Shown: positions 1-9,205 of the stretch, one piece after another
Layout of the letters: each line of letters opens with the position of its first letter
How positions within the stretch are numbered: the first letter of the stretch is position 1
NCBI GenBank assembly: GCA_017463185.1
Contig: JAFTPS010000008.1
Coordinates: 1-64,000 of the forward strand
DNA from: Alphaproteobacteria bacterium
GTDB taxonomy: Bacteria; Pseudomonadota; Alphaproteobacteria; Rs-D84
Length of the DNA stretch: 64,000 nucleotides
Direction of reading: 5' to 3'
The notes under the pieces: generated by a model
Told to the model about the DNA's origin: nothing
The model's database searches: none
The model's input: the letters and a program-made list of their open reading frames with translations, nothing else
Translations under genes and position numbers: made by a program

Positions 1-317
1 CGTGTCTTGTAATGGTCGCAGAACTTAACTATTTCATGCGCCAGTTCGTTTATCTGTTTTCTTGCACGATACATATCAATAAAAGTGCTATAACAATAGT
101 CTCGAACAGCATCAACAATTTGATTGTTTTCATCTTTGTACTGACTGATTGCTTGGCCACCTATGGTTGGACAACATTTACTTATGCCGCGGTCTTTGCT
201 GCTGGACCATACATAAAACCAATGAAAACCCAACTTGCAACGTCTTTCACAGCCATCGCAAATTGTACTATCCGCCCCGGCATGCGGATTTGTTTCGTTT
301 TCCTGCGTAAATGACAT
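1..317 (-). CDS. Hypothetical protein with paired cysteines, 3' end outside window
   Basis: An open frame starts at the ATG whose first base is 317 and runs without a stop to the window edge (105 codons seen). An AAAGG ribosome site lies about 7 nt upstream. The visible N-terminus contains CDGCERRC followed by a further pair, KCCP, and a later YCY, a spacing that could bind a metal or form disulfides. There is no signal peptide or membrane segment. The visible part ends in a charged helical stretch (MYRARKQINELAHE). I do not recognise the family. A plus-strand frame over the same bases is its shadow. Confidence 0.6.
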   Translation of the reverse strand, partial: MSFTQENETNPHAGADSTICDGCERRCKLGFHWFYVWSSSKDRGISKCCPTIGGQAISQYKDENNQIVDAVRDYCYSTFIDMYRARKQINELAHEIVKFCDHYKT

Positions 318-387
318 TTTATTACCTTTTATACTTTAATTCTGTTATGAACTTAGCACAAAATCGCAGATTTCAAGTTTTACAGAG

Positions 388-412
388 CAAAAAAAAAACG
401 CCTGACGGCGTT
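388..412 (-). terminator. Intrinsic terminator after tRNA-Lys
   Basis: On the minus strand AACGCC and GGCGTT pair around a 4-nt loop and run into about ten T. It lies just downstream of tRNA-Lys. Confidence 0.8.
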
Positions 413-422
413 GTTTTATTTC

Positions 423-498
423 TGGTGGGGACACAGGGACTCGAACCCTGGACCCAATGATTAAAAGTCATTTGCTCTACCAACTGAGCTATGTCCCC
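423..498 (-). tRNA. tRNA-Lys (UUU)
   Basis: A 76-nt cloverleaf with encoded CCA. Acceptor arm GGGGACA pairs with TGTCCCC, the T-loop is GGTTCGAGTCC, and the anticodon loop CTTTTAA gives anticodon TTT. Confidence 0.97.
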
Positions 499-625
499 AA
501 AACCGGACCTGGAAAGGGAGAACACGAAGTTCTGTTTCCAAGGTACAGGGGCAATTTTGACACATATAAAAATAAAAATCAAGAAAAAATGTGTCTTTTT
601 TATTTTTTAATTTTATTTGCTGATT

Positions 626-1300
626 TCAATCCGTATTTTTTCCGCTGGTGATGTGGGATGTGATACTCAAATTCTGTTCCAGATGCAGGGCCGCGACCGT
701 ATCAGCATCCAGCCAATCAGTAATATGCGTCATTATATTTTCAATATGTTTGGCAGATTGGCCTTTGTTTTTACGATATTTATTTTCGTTTATCAGGTGC
801 GACATTTCACGCGTGATTGCGGATAAGGCCTGGAACTGGTCAGTGGAAAACACATTTGACTGTCCCGACCGATACAGTAATTCATCAAAATCGTCGTGGA
901 TTGTTCGCAGATTGTTTAATACGATTGGCGTAATTCGCAATTTGCGGACAATTTCAGTTGCAGGCGTCGCCAACATTTTATTCAGCGTGTTTAATGTCAG
1001 ACGCGTATGCATTCCCAAAATCTGGCGCAGGGCCAATATAAGCGACAACATCACCAGGTTCATTTTGCCTGACATAGTGTTTTCAAGACTTTTTTTAACC
1101 TGGCGCGAGACCAAATAGTTAGAATAATCATACAGCAAAAACACCAAGGGGATTGCTAATAACGAGGCCGAAATATTCAGGACCAGGTCTTGGACCTGGG
1201 GGTCGCGAATGTTATCAACGGTATAGAAAAATATAACCGCCCCGCCCGCGATTGACAGCAAATAAGGAATACTTTTTAATATAAACGCCCAAAATTTCAT
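626..1300 (-). CDS. Two-helix inner-membrane protein of unknown function
   Basis: A 224-residue protein with two N-terminal hydrophobic segments (about residues 8-28 and 40-60) and a longer, mostly helical, charged C-terminal part that should lie in the cytoplasm. No catalytic motif is visible and I do not recognise the family. The start ATG lies only 8 nt after a TATAAA box on the same strand (1314 to 1309), so the mRNA is probably leaderless. It stands alone between tRNA-Lys and the MFS genes. Confidence 0.75.
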   Translation of the reverse strand: MKFWAFILKSIPYLLSIAGGAVIFFYTVDNIRDPQVQDLVLNISASLLAIPLVFLLYDYSNYLVSRQVKKSLENTMSGKMNLVMLSLILALRQILGMHTRLTLNTLNKMLATPATEIVRKLRITPIVLNNLRTIHDDFDELLYRSGQSNVFSTDQFQALSAITREMSHLINENKYRKNKGQSAKHIENIMTHITDWLDADTVAALHLEQNLSITSHITSGKNTD

Positions 1301-1349
1301 ACCCGTATTTTATACAAGTTTCATATTGCAAATAAACAGGACACTTTGC

Positions 1350-2591
1350 CTAGACTATATCATCGCCAATTGGGCGTGTTGGACGCAACGCCGCAGCATT
1401 TGGATTGTTTCGTATAGAACACCGATCACCAATTCCCAGCAATGCCCAAATACCTATACCAACCAAAATCGCCCCCAAAATCAGGACACTGTACCGCCAG
1501 CTGCCCAATGTTCCACCCAGACCAATCAACAGGCAAGTTCCAACATAAATCACATTGTCACCAATACTGTACAAGGACAGGATTACGGAACGATACGATT
1601 GGGGTAAAAAATCCTGGAATCGGGCATAGAGCAAGACAAAAATCCCGGCAAACAGCACATATGCTATCCCCAGCCATCCCAATCCCGCCACCGAATAAAA
1701 CACAGAGAACAACACATAGGAACCACCGGCAATACAAATCGCAAGGTATAAAATCCAATCTGGAATTTTCTGGAAACGATAGGCAAATGTCTGGCCCAGG
1801 ACCGAACAACCCAACAAAAAGAACTGGACAATGCCCACAAATGCAACAGGCAACCCGATTTCCAAACCAATCGGACTTAGATAATCATCCAGATAACAAA
1901 TATTACTGACCAGCAAGGTCAGCACCAGCATCAGAAAAATACACGGTGTGCGCATACAAATATGTACACCCGCACGAAACAACTTTATAAAATTGTTTTT
2001 ACGCACACGACGACGGCCCACCACACGACCAGAACGCAAATCTATTCGCGACAGATACAAAACCGACAACCCCAGCGCAACAATAGACGCCAATGTTATC
2101 CAACCATAGCCCGCGAACATCAACAGCGACCCAAACGCAGACAGGGCAGCAGCGGCGGCCTGGACATTATAGCGTCCCCCCAAAACCCGCGCATAGATGT
2201 CGTGATGGCGACGGGCGCGCAGTTCGTCGTATATCATAGCCTCAAATGCGACATTGATAAACGCCGTCTGGACACCCCACAGAAACATTCCAATTGCAAA
2301 TCCCCAAAATGTCGGCCACAGCAACCACAGAACAAAGGCGATGGCCTTTAGCACCTGCCCCAGAATCATTGCGTTTTTCTGGCCCAGGCGATTTGTTATC
2401 CACGTGACTGGTATCTGGGTCATAAATGTTCCGACGGACAATATAATAAACAGCACCGACAAGGCCATATCGGACACACCGTGTTCCTGCATAAAAACCG
2501 CATAGACCGGCGACAACAGCATTAATTTGTTAAAGAATGCAAACGCGTACACATTCGTCAAGAAACGACGCAAAGAAGATTTCTTTTTCAT
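1350..2591 (-). CDS. MFS family transporter (copy 2 of tandem pair)
   Basis: A 413-residue polytopic protein with about 12 hydrophobic segments and the charged loop between helices 2 and 3 (TNRLGQKN) typical of the major facilitator superfamily. It is clearly paralogous to the next gene upstream: both share FAFFNK near the start, SPVYAVFMQ/TPVYAIFMQ, the TNR-GQ loop, LSAFGSLLMF and LGSWRYS near the end. The two lie head to tail 50 bp apart. The C-terminal 30 residues after the last helix are longer here and positively charged. The substrate cannot be told from sequence; a drug or metabolite exporter is one possibility. Confidence 0.88.
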   Translation of the reverse strand: MKKKSSLRRFLTNVYAFAFFNKLMLLSPVYAVFMQEHGVSDMALSVLFIILSVGTFMTQIPVTWITNRLGQKNAMILGQVLKAIAFVLWLLWPTFWGFAIGMFLWGVQTAFINVAFEAMIYDELRARRHHDIYARVLGGRYNVQAAAAALSAFGSLLMFAGYGWITLASIVALGLSVLYLSRIDLRSGRVVGRRRVRKNNFIKLFRAGVHICMRTPCIFLMLVLTLLVSNICYLDDYLSPIGLEIGLPVAFVGIVQFFLLGCSVLGQTFAYRFQKIPDWILYLAICIAGGSYVLFSVFYSVAGLGWLGIAYVLFAGIFVLLYARFQDFLPQSYRSVILSLYSIGDNVIYVGTCLLIGLGGTLGSWRYSVLILGAILVGIGIWALLGIGDRCSIRNNPNAAALRPTRPIGDDIV

Positions 2592-2641
2592 ACCTATCCA
2601 ATTTTAATGGAAGTATAATCCTTTTCCAATAAAAAGTCTAA

Positions 2642-3805
2642 TTACTTTTGCATCGTACAGCGACCACGCAATGAAACAATTGCCCACGCGCACAGCCCCA
2701 GCATCAATCCGCCCAGGATAAAAATACTGTACCGCCAACTGCCCAGCGTTGCACCCAGACCAACGATTCCACAAACCAACATATACAACAGGTAATTTAT
2801 CGTCGTGTATAGCGACAGCACGACCGAGCGATGGCGCGCCGGCACCATATGTTGAAACCGCGAATACAGCAATGTATATATGCCATAAAACAACATATAG
2901 GCAATACCCATTACCCATAGCGCATGAAAACTGTATGCAATTCCAAACAGGATAAAAGCAATTCCAACAACGCCTATGAGCGAATATAAAAACAGGTCTG
3001 AAATCTTTGAAAATTTATATGCAAAACGCTGCCCCACGGTTGCACAGCCCAACAGGAATAACGGCACTATGCCAACATATTCGGTTGAAATACCAATCTG
3101 TATGCCAATAGGGCTTAAAAAATCATCTAAAAATGGGATATTTATTACCAGCAAAGTCAACATCATTATAGACATCAAACACGGCGTTTTCAGGCATATT
3201 TTTATCCCTGTGCGGAACAATTCAAGCAATCGCATAGGCGACTGGGTAATAGAATCCGCGGTCGGTAGATACGGGACCATTACCAAGCATACCATAGACA
3301 ATAAAATTGCCGCCACTGATGCCCAAGTCACCCAATCATAGCCCATAAACATCAACAAAGACCCAAATGCTGACAAGGCTGTTCCAATAGACTCGTATGT
3401 AGATTTACGCCCCAGAATACGAGAGTACTCACGCTTTTTACCATACGCAGATACAGAATCATAGACAAGCCCCTCAAACGCGACACTGCGAAAACCGGCC
3501 TGAATACCCCACATAAACATACCGATAACAAATCCGACGTAGTTTGGTATAACCAGCCACAGTAAAATCGCGGCGGCTTTTAATATTTGGCCAATCATCA
3601 TAGACCAACGCTGGCCAACGCGATTGGTGATATAAGTAATAGGTCCCTGGGCCGCGATGGTACCGATGGCCGATACGATAAACATTGTGGATAATTGCAG
3701 GTCGCTTAGGCCATTTTGCTGCATAAAAATCGCATAGACCGGTGTCAGCAGCAAAAATTTATTAAAAAATGCAAAGCCATACAATGAAAATAGCAATCGT
3801 TTCAT
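2642..3805 (-). CDS. MFS family transporter (copy 1 of tandem pair)
   Basis: A 387-residue protein of about 12 transmembrane helices, paralogous to the gene that follows it. I chose the internal start (MKRLLFSLYGF) because an AAAGGA ribosome site precedes it by about 8 nt and it aligns with the start of its paralog; the longer frame adds 24 low-complexity residues. The MFS loop TNRVGQRW is present. Tandem duplication followed by divergence suggests two related substrates or a shared regulation. The substrate is unknown. Confidence 0.88.
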   Translation of the reverse strand: MKRLLFSLYGFAFFNKFLLLTPVYAIFMQQNGLSDLQLSTMFIVSAIGTIAAQGPITYITNRVGQRWSMMIGQILKAAAILLWLVIPNYVGFVIGMFMWGIQAGFRSVAFEGLVYDSVSAYGKKREYSRILGRKSTYESIGTALSAFGSLLMFMGYDWVTWASVAAILLSMVCLVMVPYLPTADSITQSPMRLLELFRTGIKICLKTPCLMSIMMLTLLVINIPFLDDFLSPIGIQIGISTEYVGIVPLFLLGCATVGQRFAYKFSKISDLFLYSLIGVVGIAFILFGIAYSFHALWVMGIAYMLFYGIYTLLYSRFQHMVPARHRSVVLSLYTTINYLLYMLVCGIVGLGATLGSWRYSIFILGGLMLGLCAWAIVSLRGRCTMQK

Positions 3806-3862
3806 AATCCATTCCTTTTGGGGAAAGTATAAGCGATTTTTTATGAAAAAGTACAGAAAATA

Positions 3863-3891
3863 TTGATTTTTTGTCAAATATGAACTATAAT
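3863..3891 (+). promoter_or_regulatory. Promoter of the 784-residue protein gene
   Basis: TTGATT, a 17-nt spacer and TATAAT, followed 27 nt later by the start codon at 3919. This matches the pattern seen at other genes in the window. Confidence 0.75.
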
Positions 3892-3918
3892 AAAGGGGAT
3901 AGATAAAGGTGCGATGTT

Positions 3919-6273
3919 ATGGCAAACATGAAAGATTTTTTGACTGCTTATTATGGACGAATGATATTTCGTGAAATGTCGCACGAACAATTTGTTCAGT
4001 TCTGTGGGTATATCAAAAACAAAACAGCAACTGACAATCAAAAAATTTGGGCCACAGAATATCTAAAAAAAGACCCAGCCACGGGGGAATTTGCAACCGT
4101 TCCCAATACAAACATATTTATCCCCAAAGACATACCTGACCCGAATTTGGTTGGCGGGGAATTTGAATTAGATGATAACGAATGGAAAAAACTGTTCAAA
4201 GCATTTAGAAACGCTTTCCAATCAATGGATGGCGCAAAAGATTCTTTTAAGTATAATGATGACGCTAAAAAATTCTTTGAACAATATTTTGGTGCGGATT
4301 CTGCGGGCATCCAGAAACTTTTTCAACACACAAAAGCAAAGCCAACAGCGGAACAAAAAATATATTCCGCAACACCAGCGACACCCGATAGAACATTATA
4401 TCACTTTTTACAAGCACATCGTAATCAGCTGGAATCACGATTAAAGGGCTTTTATCAAATTATCAATGACGATTTTTCTTATGATGATTTGTTATCCGGT
4501 ATTAAAGATGAAAAATATAACAAAAAGCCATCTTTTAGAAAAAAATTAGAAGCTGTAGCGGAATATATTGAAAGTTATAGAAACGACTTGGTTCAAGACG
4601 CGGCGATTCCGGCAGCCGACATTCCAGATTTTAGTGATTTTCGCACATGGTTTGACGATGACAATATCCCAACATTCAGATTGGACCAATTTAAGCGAGA
4701 ATATTCCACGCTGTTGAATACACTGCGGTCAAAATCTAAAGTTCGCGAAGTTTTCAGCAATCACGACAACGGAAAAATAACTGGACCATTAAACAAAGCG
4801 TTAGATAATCTGAAATTTGACGACAGCAAAAGCGATGATTATGTTCAACCAAAGCGCGAAGATACCCTGACAATGCCGGAACGATTGTCAGAATGGTGGA
4901 GTGATACATATTCTGACTGTTTGGAAAAATATGCAAAACTGCGTGGCGACAGATTGTATTTTTCACCCGAGGCAAAAGCAATATGCAAATACCTGCAAAA
5001 AGACCTTAAAAAAACAGATGGCCTTGATGGTGTATTAAAAAAAATAGGTGATGCAAAAGGTAAATTAAAAGCGGCACGGGAAATAAAAGCAGGAAAACAT
5101 CTGGAATGGTTTGAAAAAACACTAAACGGACTAAAAAATGACCCAAAACTGTCCAAAGTGTGGGCTGGCGCATTAAAAAACGGCACACATTTGCAAGCCC
5201 TGGTCAAAGAAATTATGATACGCGCCATTAAAGAGGGTAAAAAAGCAGAGGCCAAAACAGCACTGGAATTGATGTCCGTATTACACTATGACTATACCAC
5301 CAGCAAAATTATGGACACCCTGAAAAAAGAAAATCTGAGCATCTTTTCAGATAAGGGATTGTCATGGAATAAGAACGAAGGCGTTCAATTTGTCACCAAC
5401 GCACTGGACAAGGGTATCAAGGCCGTATTTATAGGTATTGGATATGGTATCACAATGGTTGGAAATGCCATTAAATTGTCTGGCAGTAAAATAACAAAAT
5501 ATTCTGATAAAGCGGGAAATTTTAAGACAGAACACGATAAACTTTTACAAAAAAACGCTGATGAAAAAGCAGAAAAAACACGTTTATTAGCCGACGAACG
5601 CAATCAACAAACCGTTATTCAGGGCCAAATAAATACTTTACTGGGCGGTCGCACCTATGATGTAGCAAAAACAGATATTGAAAACAACATCAATAATTTA
5701 ACAACCGCTATAAATACATTCTGTTCCAGTGAAATTCAAAATATAAAAAACATATTACAAAACACATATACTAATGTACTCAATTCCGGCACATGGACAC
5801 CGTTGTCAGAAACCGAATTTCAGGAAGTACAACAGTTTTTAAAATCAATAGAAACTGATACACTTGCAGCTATACCGACTATTACAAGCACAGGACCAGG
5901 TATTGGCAGCTTAAATAGTGATATGATGGCCATTCAAGCAAATCATGCAACACTGATTGCCAACCGAAACAACCTGTCCACCGCGCAAACCAATTTAAAC
6001 GATTTAGTAAACGGCATGGATACATTAAATCAGTTAAATGCCCAAATCACCCAACATGCTGACGAAGTAAGAAATTGGGATGCGAATCATGTTGATGACT
6101 TAGAAGAATTGGTAAAATACTGGAATATGCTTGAAACTGGCCGAAATACACATTCCGGCCCTATGTATAATTGGTTCCGCAATTTAAGCAAAAAAAATGC
6201 CCAGAAAAGATTTGACGGTCAGGTAAGCAGCATTATATCTGAATATAATCGCTCGCATTCAATTGCGGTATAG
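3919..6273 (+). CDS. Large helical protein of unknown function
   Basis: A 784-residue protein rich in Lys, Asp, Asn and Thr with no signal peptide. The first 500 residues are charged and probably helical. One glycine-rich hydrophobic segment lies near residue 505 (AVFIGIGYGITMVGNAIKL), and coiled-coil-like stretches follow (about 540-575 and 665-710). Codon usage is more A-rich than in the housekeeping genes nearby, which fits an accessory gene. It has its own consensus promoter and is followed by a frameshifted gene of similar composition. I recognise no domain; a large surface or effector-like protein is possible but not supported by a motif. Confidence 0.8.
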   Translation: MANMKDFLTAYYGRMIFREMSHEQFVQFCGYIKNKTATDNQKIWATEYLKKDPATGEFATVPNTNIFIPKDIPDPNLVGGEFELDDNEWKKLFKAFRNAFQSMDGAKDSFKYNDDAKKFFEQYFGADSAGIQKLFQHTKAKPTAEQKIYSATPATPDRTLYHFLQAHRNQLESRLKGFYQIINDDFSYDDLLSGIKDEKYNKKPSFRKKLEAVAEYIESYRNDLVQDAAIPAADIPDFSDFRTWFDDDNIPTFRLDQFKREYSTLLNTLRSKSKVREVFSNHDNGKITGPLNKALDNLKFDDSKSDDYVQPKREDTLTMPERLSEWWSDTYSDCLEKYAKLRGDRLYFSPEAKAICKYLQKDLKKTDGLDGVLKKIGDAKGKLKAAREIKAGKHLEWFEKTLNGLKNDPKLSKVWAGALKNGTHLQALVKEIMIRAIKEGKKAEAKTALELMSVLHYDYTTSKIMDTLKKENLSIFSDKGLSWNKNEGVQFVTNALDKGIKAVFIGIGYGITMVGNAIKLSGSKITKYSDKAGNFKTEHDKLLQKNADEKAEKTRLLADERNQQTVIQGQINTLLGGRTYDVAKTDIENNINNLTTAINTFCSSEIQNIKNILQNTYTNVLNSGTWTPLSETEFQEVQQFLKSIETDTLAAIPTITSTGPGIGSLNSDMMAIQANHATLIANRNNLSTAQTNLNDLVNGMDTLNQLNAQITQHADEVRNWDANHVDDLEELVKYWNMLETGRNTHSGPMYNWFRNLSKKNAQKRFDGQVSSIISEYNRSHSIAV

Positions 6274-6343
6274 CATGTTGTGTTTTCGCAAAAGATATTG
6301 ACAATTATAACAATTGTGTAAAAATCCCTAAAAAGGGGCTTAC

Positions 6344-7076
6344 ATGAGTGTATTTTTTATCCCGTATGCATTGGGCAATTTAGTATCTTTCACTTTTAAA
6401 GAAATATCTTGTAGTGATTATATGAAATACTCACAGGCGGCTTCTGCTTTGTTTCGGATTGGGCAAGAAAAATATTTAGACAATGCAAATGTAGACCTAG
6501 AACTTAGCCGATTGACTACAGAGCTGGAAAAAAAAACATAGGCAAACGGAACCTTTATATATTGAAGCAACAAAAAAACTACAAAATTTTAACGCACGAT
6601 ACAGCTCTATTATTATCAAGGGCCAATTACTGGAAGAAGCTGAAAACTATGAAAAACTATCATGGATTTTTTCATTTTCGTCTAAAGACCGTGACCTTGC
6701 TAAACACTATGAAAAGCATAAATCTGTCTATGACCAATTACGGGCATTAAAACAAGAAGTAAACAACTTACAACCATATTCTAAGGAATTTATAAAAGAA
6801 ACCATAGCCCGAGAACGTTCCAAAGCCAGATATAGTTTAGAATATCGTAATGAAACCAAACGCAATAAATGGTATGAGCAACAGGAAAAAAAACAACGCG
6901 AACAACTACAAATACTTGACCCAACCAGACCATATGGTGCACTTATTAGTAATTTATCTATCTTTCAAAATGCAGCAACATGTAATATATCATGCTCTGC
7001 ACTACATATATGGAATGCACAGACACAAATTATTAAACAAACTTTAATAAACAAAACTGTACAACTTATCCGCTAG
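6344..7076 (+). pseudogene. Gene split by a frameshift at a run of nine A
   Basis: The first frame (65 residues, good AAAAGGGG ribosome site) stops at 6541 immediately after a run of nine A at 6528-6536. Eight A instead of nine would join it to a second open frame that runs 179 codons to the stop at 7074-7076, giving about 243 residues. The second frame is clearly coding: charged, coiled-coil-like (EQQEKKQREQL) and ending after a less charged tail. It could be a recent pseudogene, a slippage-expressed or phase-variable gene, or an assembly error. Function unknown; its composition resembles that of the preceding gene. Confidence 0.7.
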
Positions 7077-7079
7077 GGC

Positions 7080-7108
7080 TTGATTTTTTGATGAATTTAT
7101 GATATAAT
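7080..7108 (+). promoter_or_regulatory. Promoter in front of the tropism-domain protein
   Basis: TTGATT, 17 nt, TATAAT. Transcription would start near 7115, before two hairpin-T runs and the gene at 7205. Confidence 0.7.
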
Positions 7109-7120
7109 CTTTTTGATACG

Positions 7121-7177
7121 TCGCCGATTGGCGGCGTTTGTTTTTACATACCCTGCCCTGTGTGGTGGGCTTTTTTT
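7121..7177 (+). terminator. Two successive hairpin-T-tract signals in a leader
   Basis: A stem of CGCC and GGCG (7122-7133, possibly longer) runs into TTTGTTTTT, and a second, weaker stem GCCC/GGGC (7155-7170) runs into seven T. Both lie between the promoter at 7080 and the gene at 7205, so either they end transcription from upstream or they attenuate the downstream gene. Confidence 0.55.
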
Positions 7178-7204
7178 ATTTCTATAAAAATCAAAGGATA
7201 ATAA

Positions 7205-7777
7205 ATGGCACGAATTTTACAAATACGACGCGGAACCACCGCACAAAATAATAATTTTACTGGCCTGCCTGGGGAAATTACTATGGATACAGACACAAAA
7301 ACCCTGCGCATCCACGACGGAGAAACACTGGGCGGATTCGCACTAGCACGTGCGGATGACGCGGCAATAAACACCAGTACATTTGACATTACAACGGTTT
7401 CAGACGATTTCTGGGCCGAAAAGATACCAGAATTTGTACCCGCGCCCTATTCCGTGATGGAAACTGATAATTTCCCAATTGCCGATGCGACGGCATATAT
7501 GGAATATATTGCCGAAATTGACCGTCAACCGATATGCGTGCAAAGTATTTTAGTCTGCCTAAACGACGATGCAGGATATGTCGCCGGCGACGAAGTGCGC
7601 GCGTTTGGCATTGGTGCGCGGTGTAATCCGACACCGAATATACAGACCGCCCAAGACGGGTTGCACATACGCCTGATGATTGGGGGTGAATCATTCTGGG
7701 TCAGTCAAAATACAACAGGCGCAACAACCACGGTCACGGCCGAAAATTGGGGCATAAAATTCCGAGTTTATTATTGA
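7205..7777 (+). CDS. Protein with phage Mtd-like N-terminal domain
   Basis: A 190-residue protein. Residues 1-50 match the pattern found at the N-terminus of phage tropism determinants and tail-fibre proteins: IQIRRGTTAQNNNFTGLPGE style, then a D-TKTLRIHDGETLGG block. Known proteins of this kind use the domain for trimerisation on a tail fibre. The remaining 140 residues are beta-rich and contain two cysteines, with no recognised motif. No other phage gene lies nearby, so this is either a domesticated remnant or a small surface protein reusing the fold. The AAAGGA site 8 nt upstream supports the start. Confidence 0.75.
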   Translation: MARILQIRRGTTAQNNNFTGLPGEITMDTDTKTLRIHDGETLGGFALARADDAAINTSTFDITTVSDDFWAEKIPEFVPAPYSVMETDNFPIADATAYMEYIAEIDRQPICVQSILVCLNDDAGYVAGDEVRAFGIGARCNPTPNIQTAQDGLHIRLMIGGESFWVSQNTTGATTTVTAENWGIKFRVYY

Positions 7778-7802
7778 AAACCATAAAATCATTTGCTATG
7801 CT
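7774..7802 (+). promoter_or_regulatory. Promoter of ackA
   Basis: TTGAAA, a 17-nt spacer and TATGCT. The -35 box overlaps the stop codon of the preceding gene. Confidence 0.75.
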
Positions 7803-7830
7803 GGGCGCGTAAAATAAAAAAGGATTTCAA

Positions 7831-9078
7831 ATGTACATACTTGCACTGAATTGCGGTTCATCGTCCTTGAAATACCAGGTCTTTGACGCAGGGTCTAAAC
7901 GCGCCATTGTTGGCGGCAATGTTGAAAAAATTGGATTGCCAGATTCTTTCATTACCCAGAAATATCCAGACGGCACGAAACAGAAAAAAGAAACCTCTAT
8001 GAAAAATCATGACGAGGCTTTGAATGTCGTTCTGTTTATGTTACGCGAGGCATCTATTGACCTGAATGAAATCCAGGGTGTTGGGCATCGCGTTGTTATG
8101 GGTGGTGACAAATTCGCGTCGTCTGTGGAAATTACCGACGATGTTATCAAAACAATTGATAAACTGTCGCCGTTGGCACCACTGCATAACCCGCCTGCAC
8201 TGCGTGGAATTATGACCGCAAAACAGTTGTTGCCAAATGCAAAGCAAGTAGCCGTGTTTGATACCGCTTTCCACCAGACTATGCCGGATTATTCGTACCG
8301 TTATGCTGTGCCAAAAGCATGGTACACGGAACTGGGCGTGCGTCGCTATGGATTCCATGGGACCAGCCACCTGTATGTATCAAAACGCGCGGCGGCTATG
8401 TTGGGCAAACCCGCGGATAAATGCAATTTGATTACAATGCATATTGGGTCGGGTGCATCGGCCACCGCAATTCGCAACGGTGTGTCGGTTGATACTTCGT
8501 TGGGTATGACACCACTGTCGGGACTGACAATGGGAACACGTCCGGGCGATTTGGACCCAGGTGTTGTTCTGTATGTAATGGAACAGTTGAAATTGACACC
8601 GGCACAAATGCAGACACATTTAAGCAAAGATTCCGGTCTGAAAGGCTTGACAGAATGTTTCGCCGACCGTCGTGATGTAGAAGAGAACAAAGCGACTAAT
8701 GACTCGTGTCGCCTGGCAATTGAGACCGAGGTTCAAAATGTAAAGAAATACATCGGCGCATATATGGCGGAGCTGGGCAATGTTGACGCGGTGGTATTTA
8801 CCGCAGGTGTTGGCGAAAACGACGAATATCTGCGCGAACGTTTCTGTACAGGGTTGGAAAACCTGGGGATTAAATTGGATGTAGCGAAAAACGCCAAAGC
8901 TTTGGCACGCCTGGGGGTGGAAGAAACAGAAATCAGCACCCCAGACAGCAAAGTCAAAGTGTTTATGATTCCAACAAATGAAGAACTGGTTATCGTGGAA
9001 GATACCCTGGCGATTATGAACAAAACATATAATCCAAACCATTTGTTGATGAATTATAGTTTCGCGAAACAGAAATAA
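7831..9078 (+). CDS. ackA: Acetate kinase
   Basis: A 415-residue ASKHA-fold enzyme that interconverts acetyl phosphate plus ADP with acetate plus ATP, the last step of overflow or fermentative acetate production. Visible family features: the opening LNCGSSSLKY, the GHRVVMGG segment, FDTAFHQTMP, YGFHGTSH, the phosphate-binding HIGSGAS, and FTAGVGEN near the end. Length is normal for the family. A phosphotransacetylase gene, the usual partner, is not present in this window. It has its own promoter and a strong terminator, so it is probably transcribed alone. Confidence 0.97.
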   Translation: MYILALNCGSSSLKYQVFDAGSKRAIVGGNVEKIGLPDSFITQKYPDGTKQKKETSMKNHDEALNVVLFMLREASIDLNEIQGVGHRVVMGGDKFASSVEITDDVIKTIDKLSPLAPLHNPPALRGIMTAKQLLPNAKQVAVFDTAFHQTMPDYSYRYAVPKAWYTELGVRRYGFHGTSHLYVSKRAAAMLGKPADKCNLITMHIGSGASATAIRNGVSVDTSLGMTPLSGLTMGTRPGDLDPGVVLYVMEQLKLTPAQMQTHLSKDSGLKGLTECFADRRDVEENKATNDSCRLAIETEVQNVKKYIGAYMAELGNVDAVVFTAGVGENDEYLRERFCTGLENLGIKLDVAKNAKALARLGVEETEISTPDSKVKVFMIPTNEELVIVEDTLAIMNKTYNPNHLLMNYSFAKQK

Positions 9079-9102
9079 AAAATCCCCGAAAGGGGATTTT
9101 TT
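9077..9102 (+). terminator. Intrinsic terminator of ackA
   Basis: AATCCCC pairs with GGGGATT around GAAA, followed by T residues. Confidence 0.9.
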
Positions 9103-9118
9103 ATTTCAAAGAGCAATT

Positions 9119-9182
9119 TAGTGGTTAGTGGATAATGATGGATAGCATTAGTTATTGATAAAATTCATAACTGTCGCAAAAA
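9119..9182. repeat. Dispersed GTGGTTAGTGGATA spacer repeat, copy 1
   Basis: Contains GTGGTTAGTGGATA, then TTAGTTATTGATAAAATTCA and TCGCAA. The same words in the same order recur at 15628-15694 and partly near 62911. It does not code for protein. Confidence 0.6.
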
Positions 9183-9205
9183 AAATCGTGTCTCATATTT
9201 TTTAA

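Noticed and set aside
12..314. A 100-codon plus-strand frame at the left edge
   Set aside because: The minus-strand frame over the same bases has a ribosome site, cysteine pattern and coding look; this is its shadow.
373..582. A 69-codon frame on the minus strand
   Set aside because: It reads through tRNA-Lys and its terminator; the peptide is a known type of tRNA shadow.
559..595. Terminator from GACACAT/ATGTGTC before a T run
   Set aside because: The stem is AU-rich with a 23-nt loop and no gene clearly needs it on that strand.
7205..7777. Diversity-generating retroelement target
   Set aside because: No reverse transcriptase and no template repeat are present in the window.
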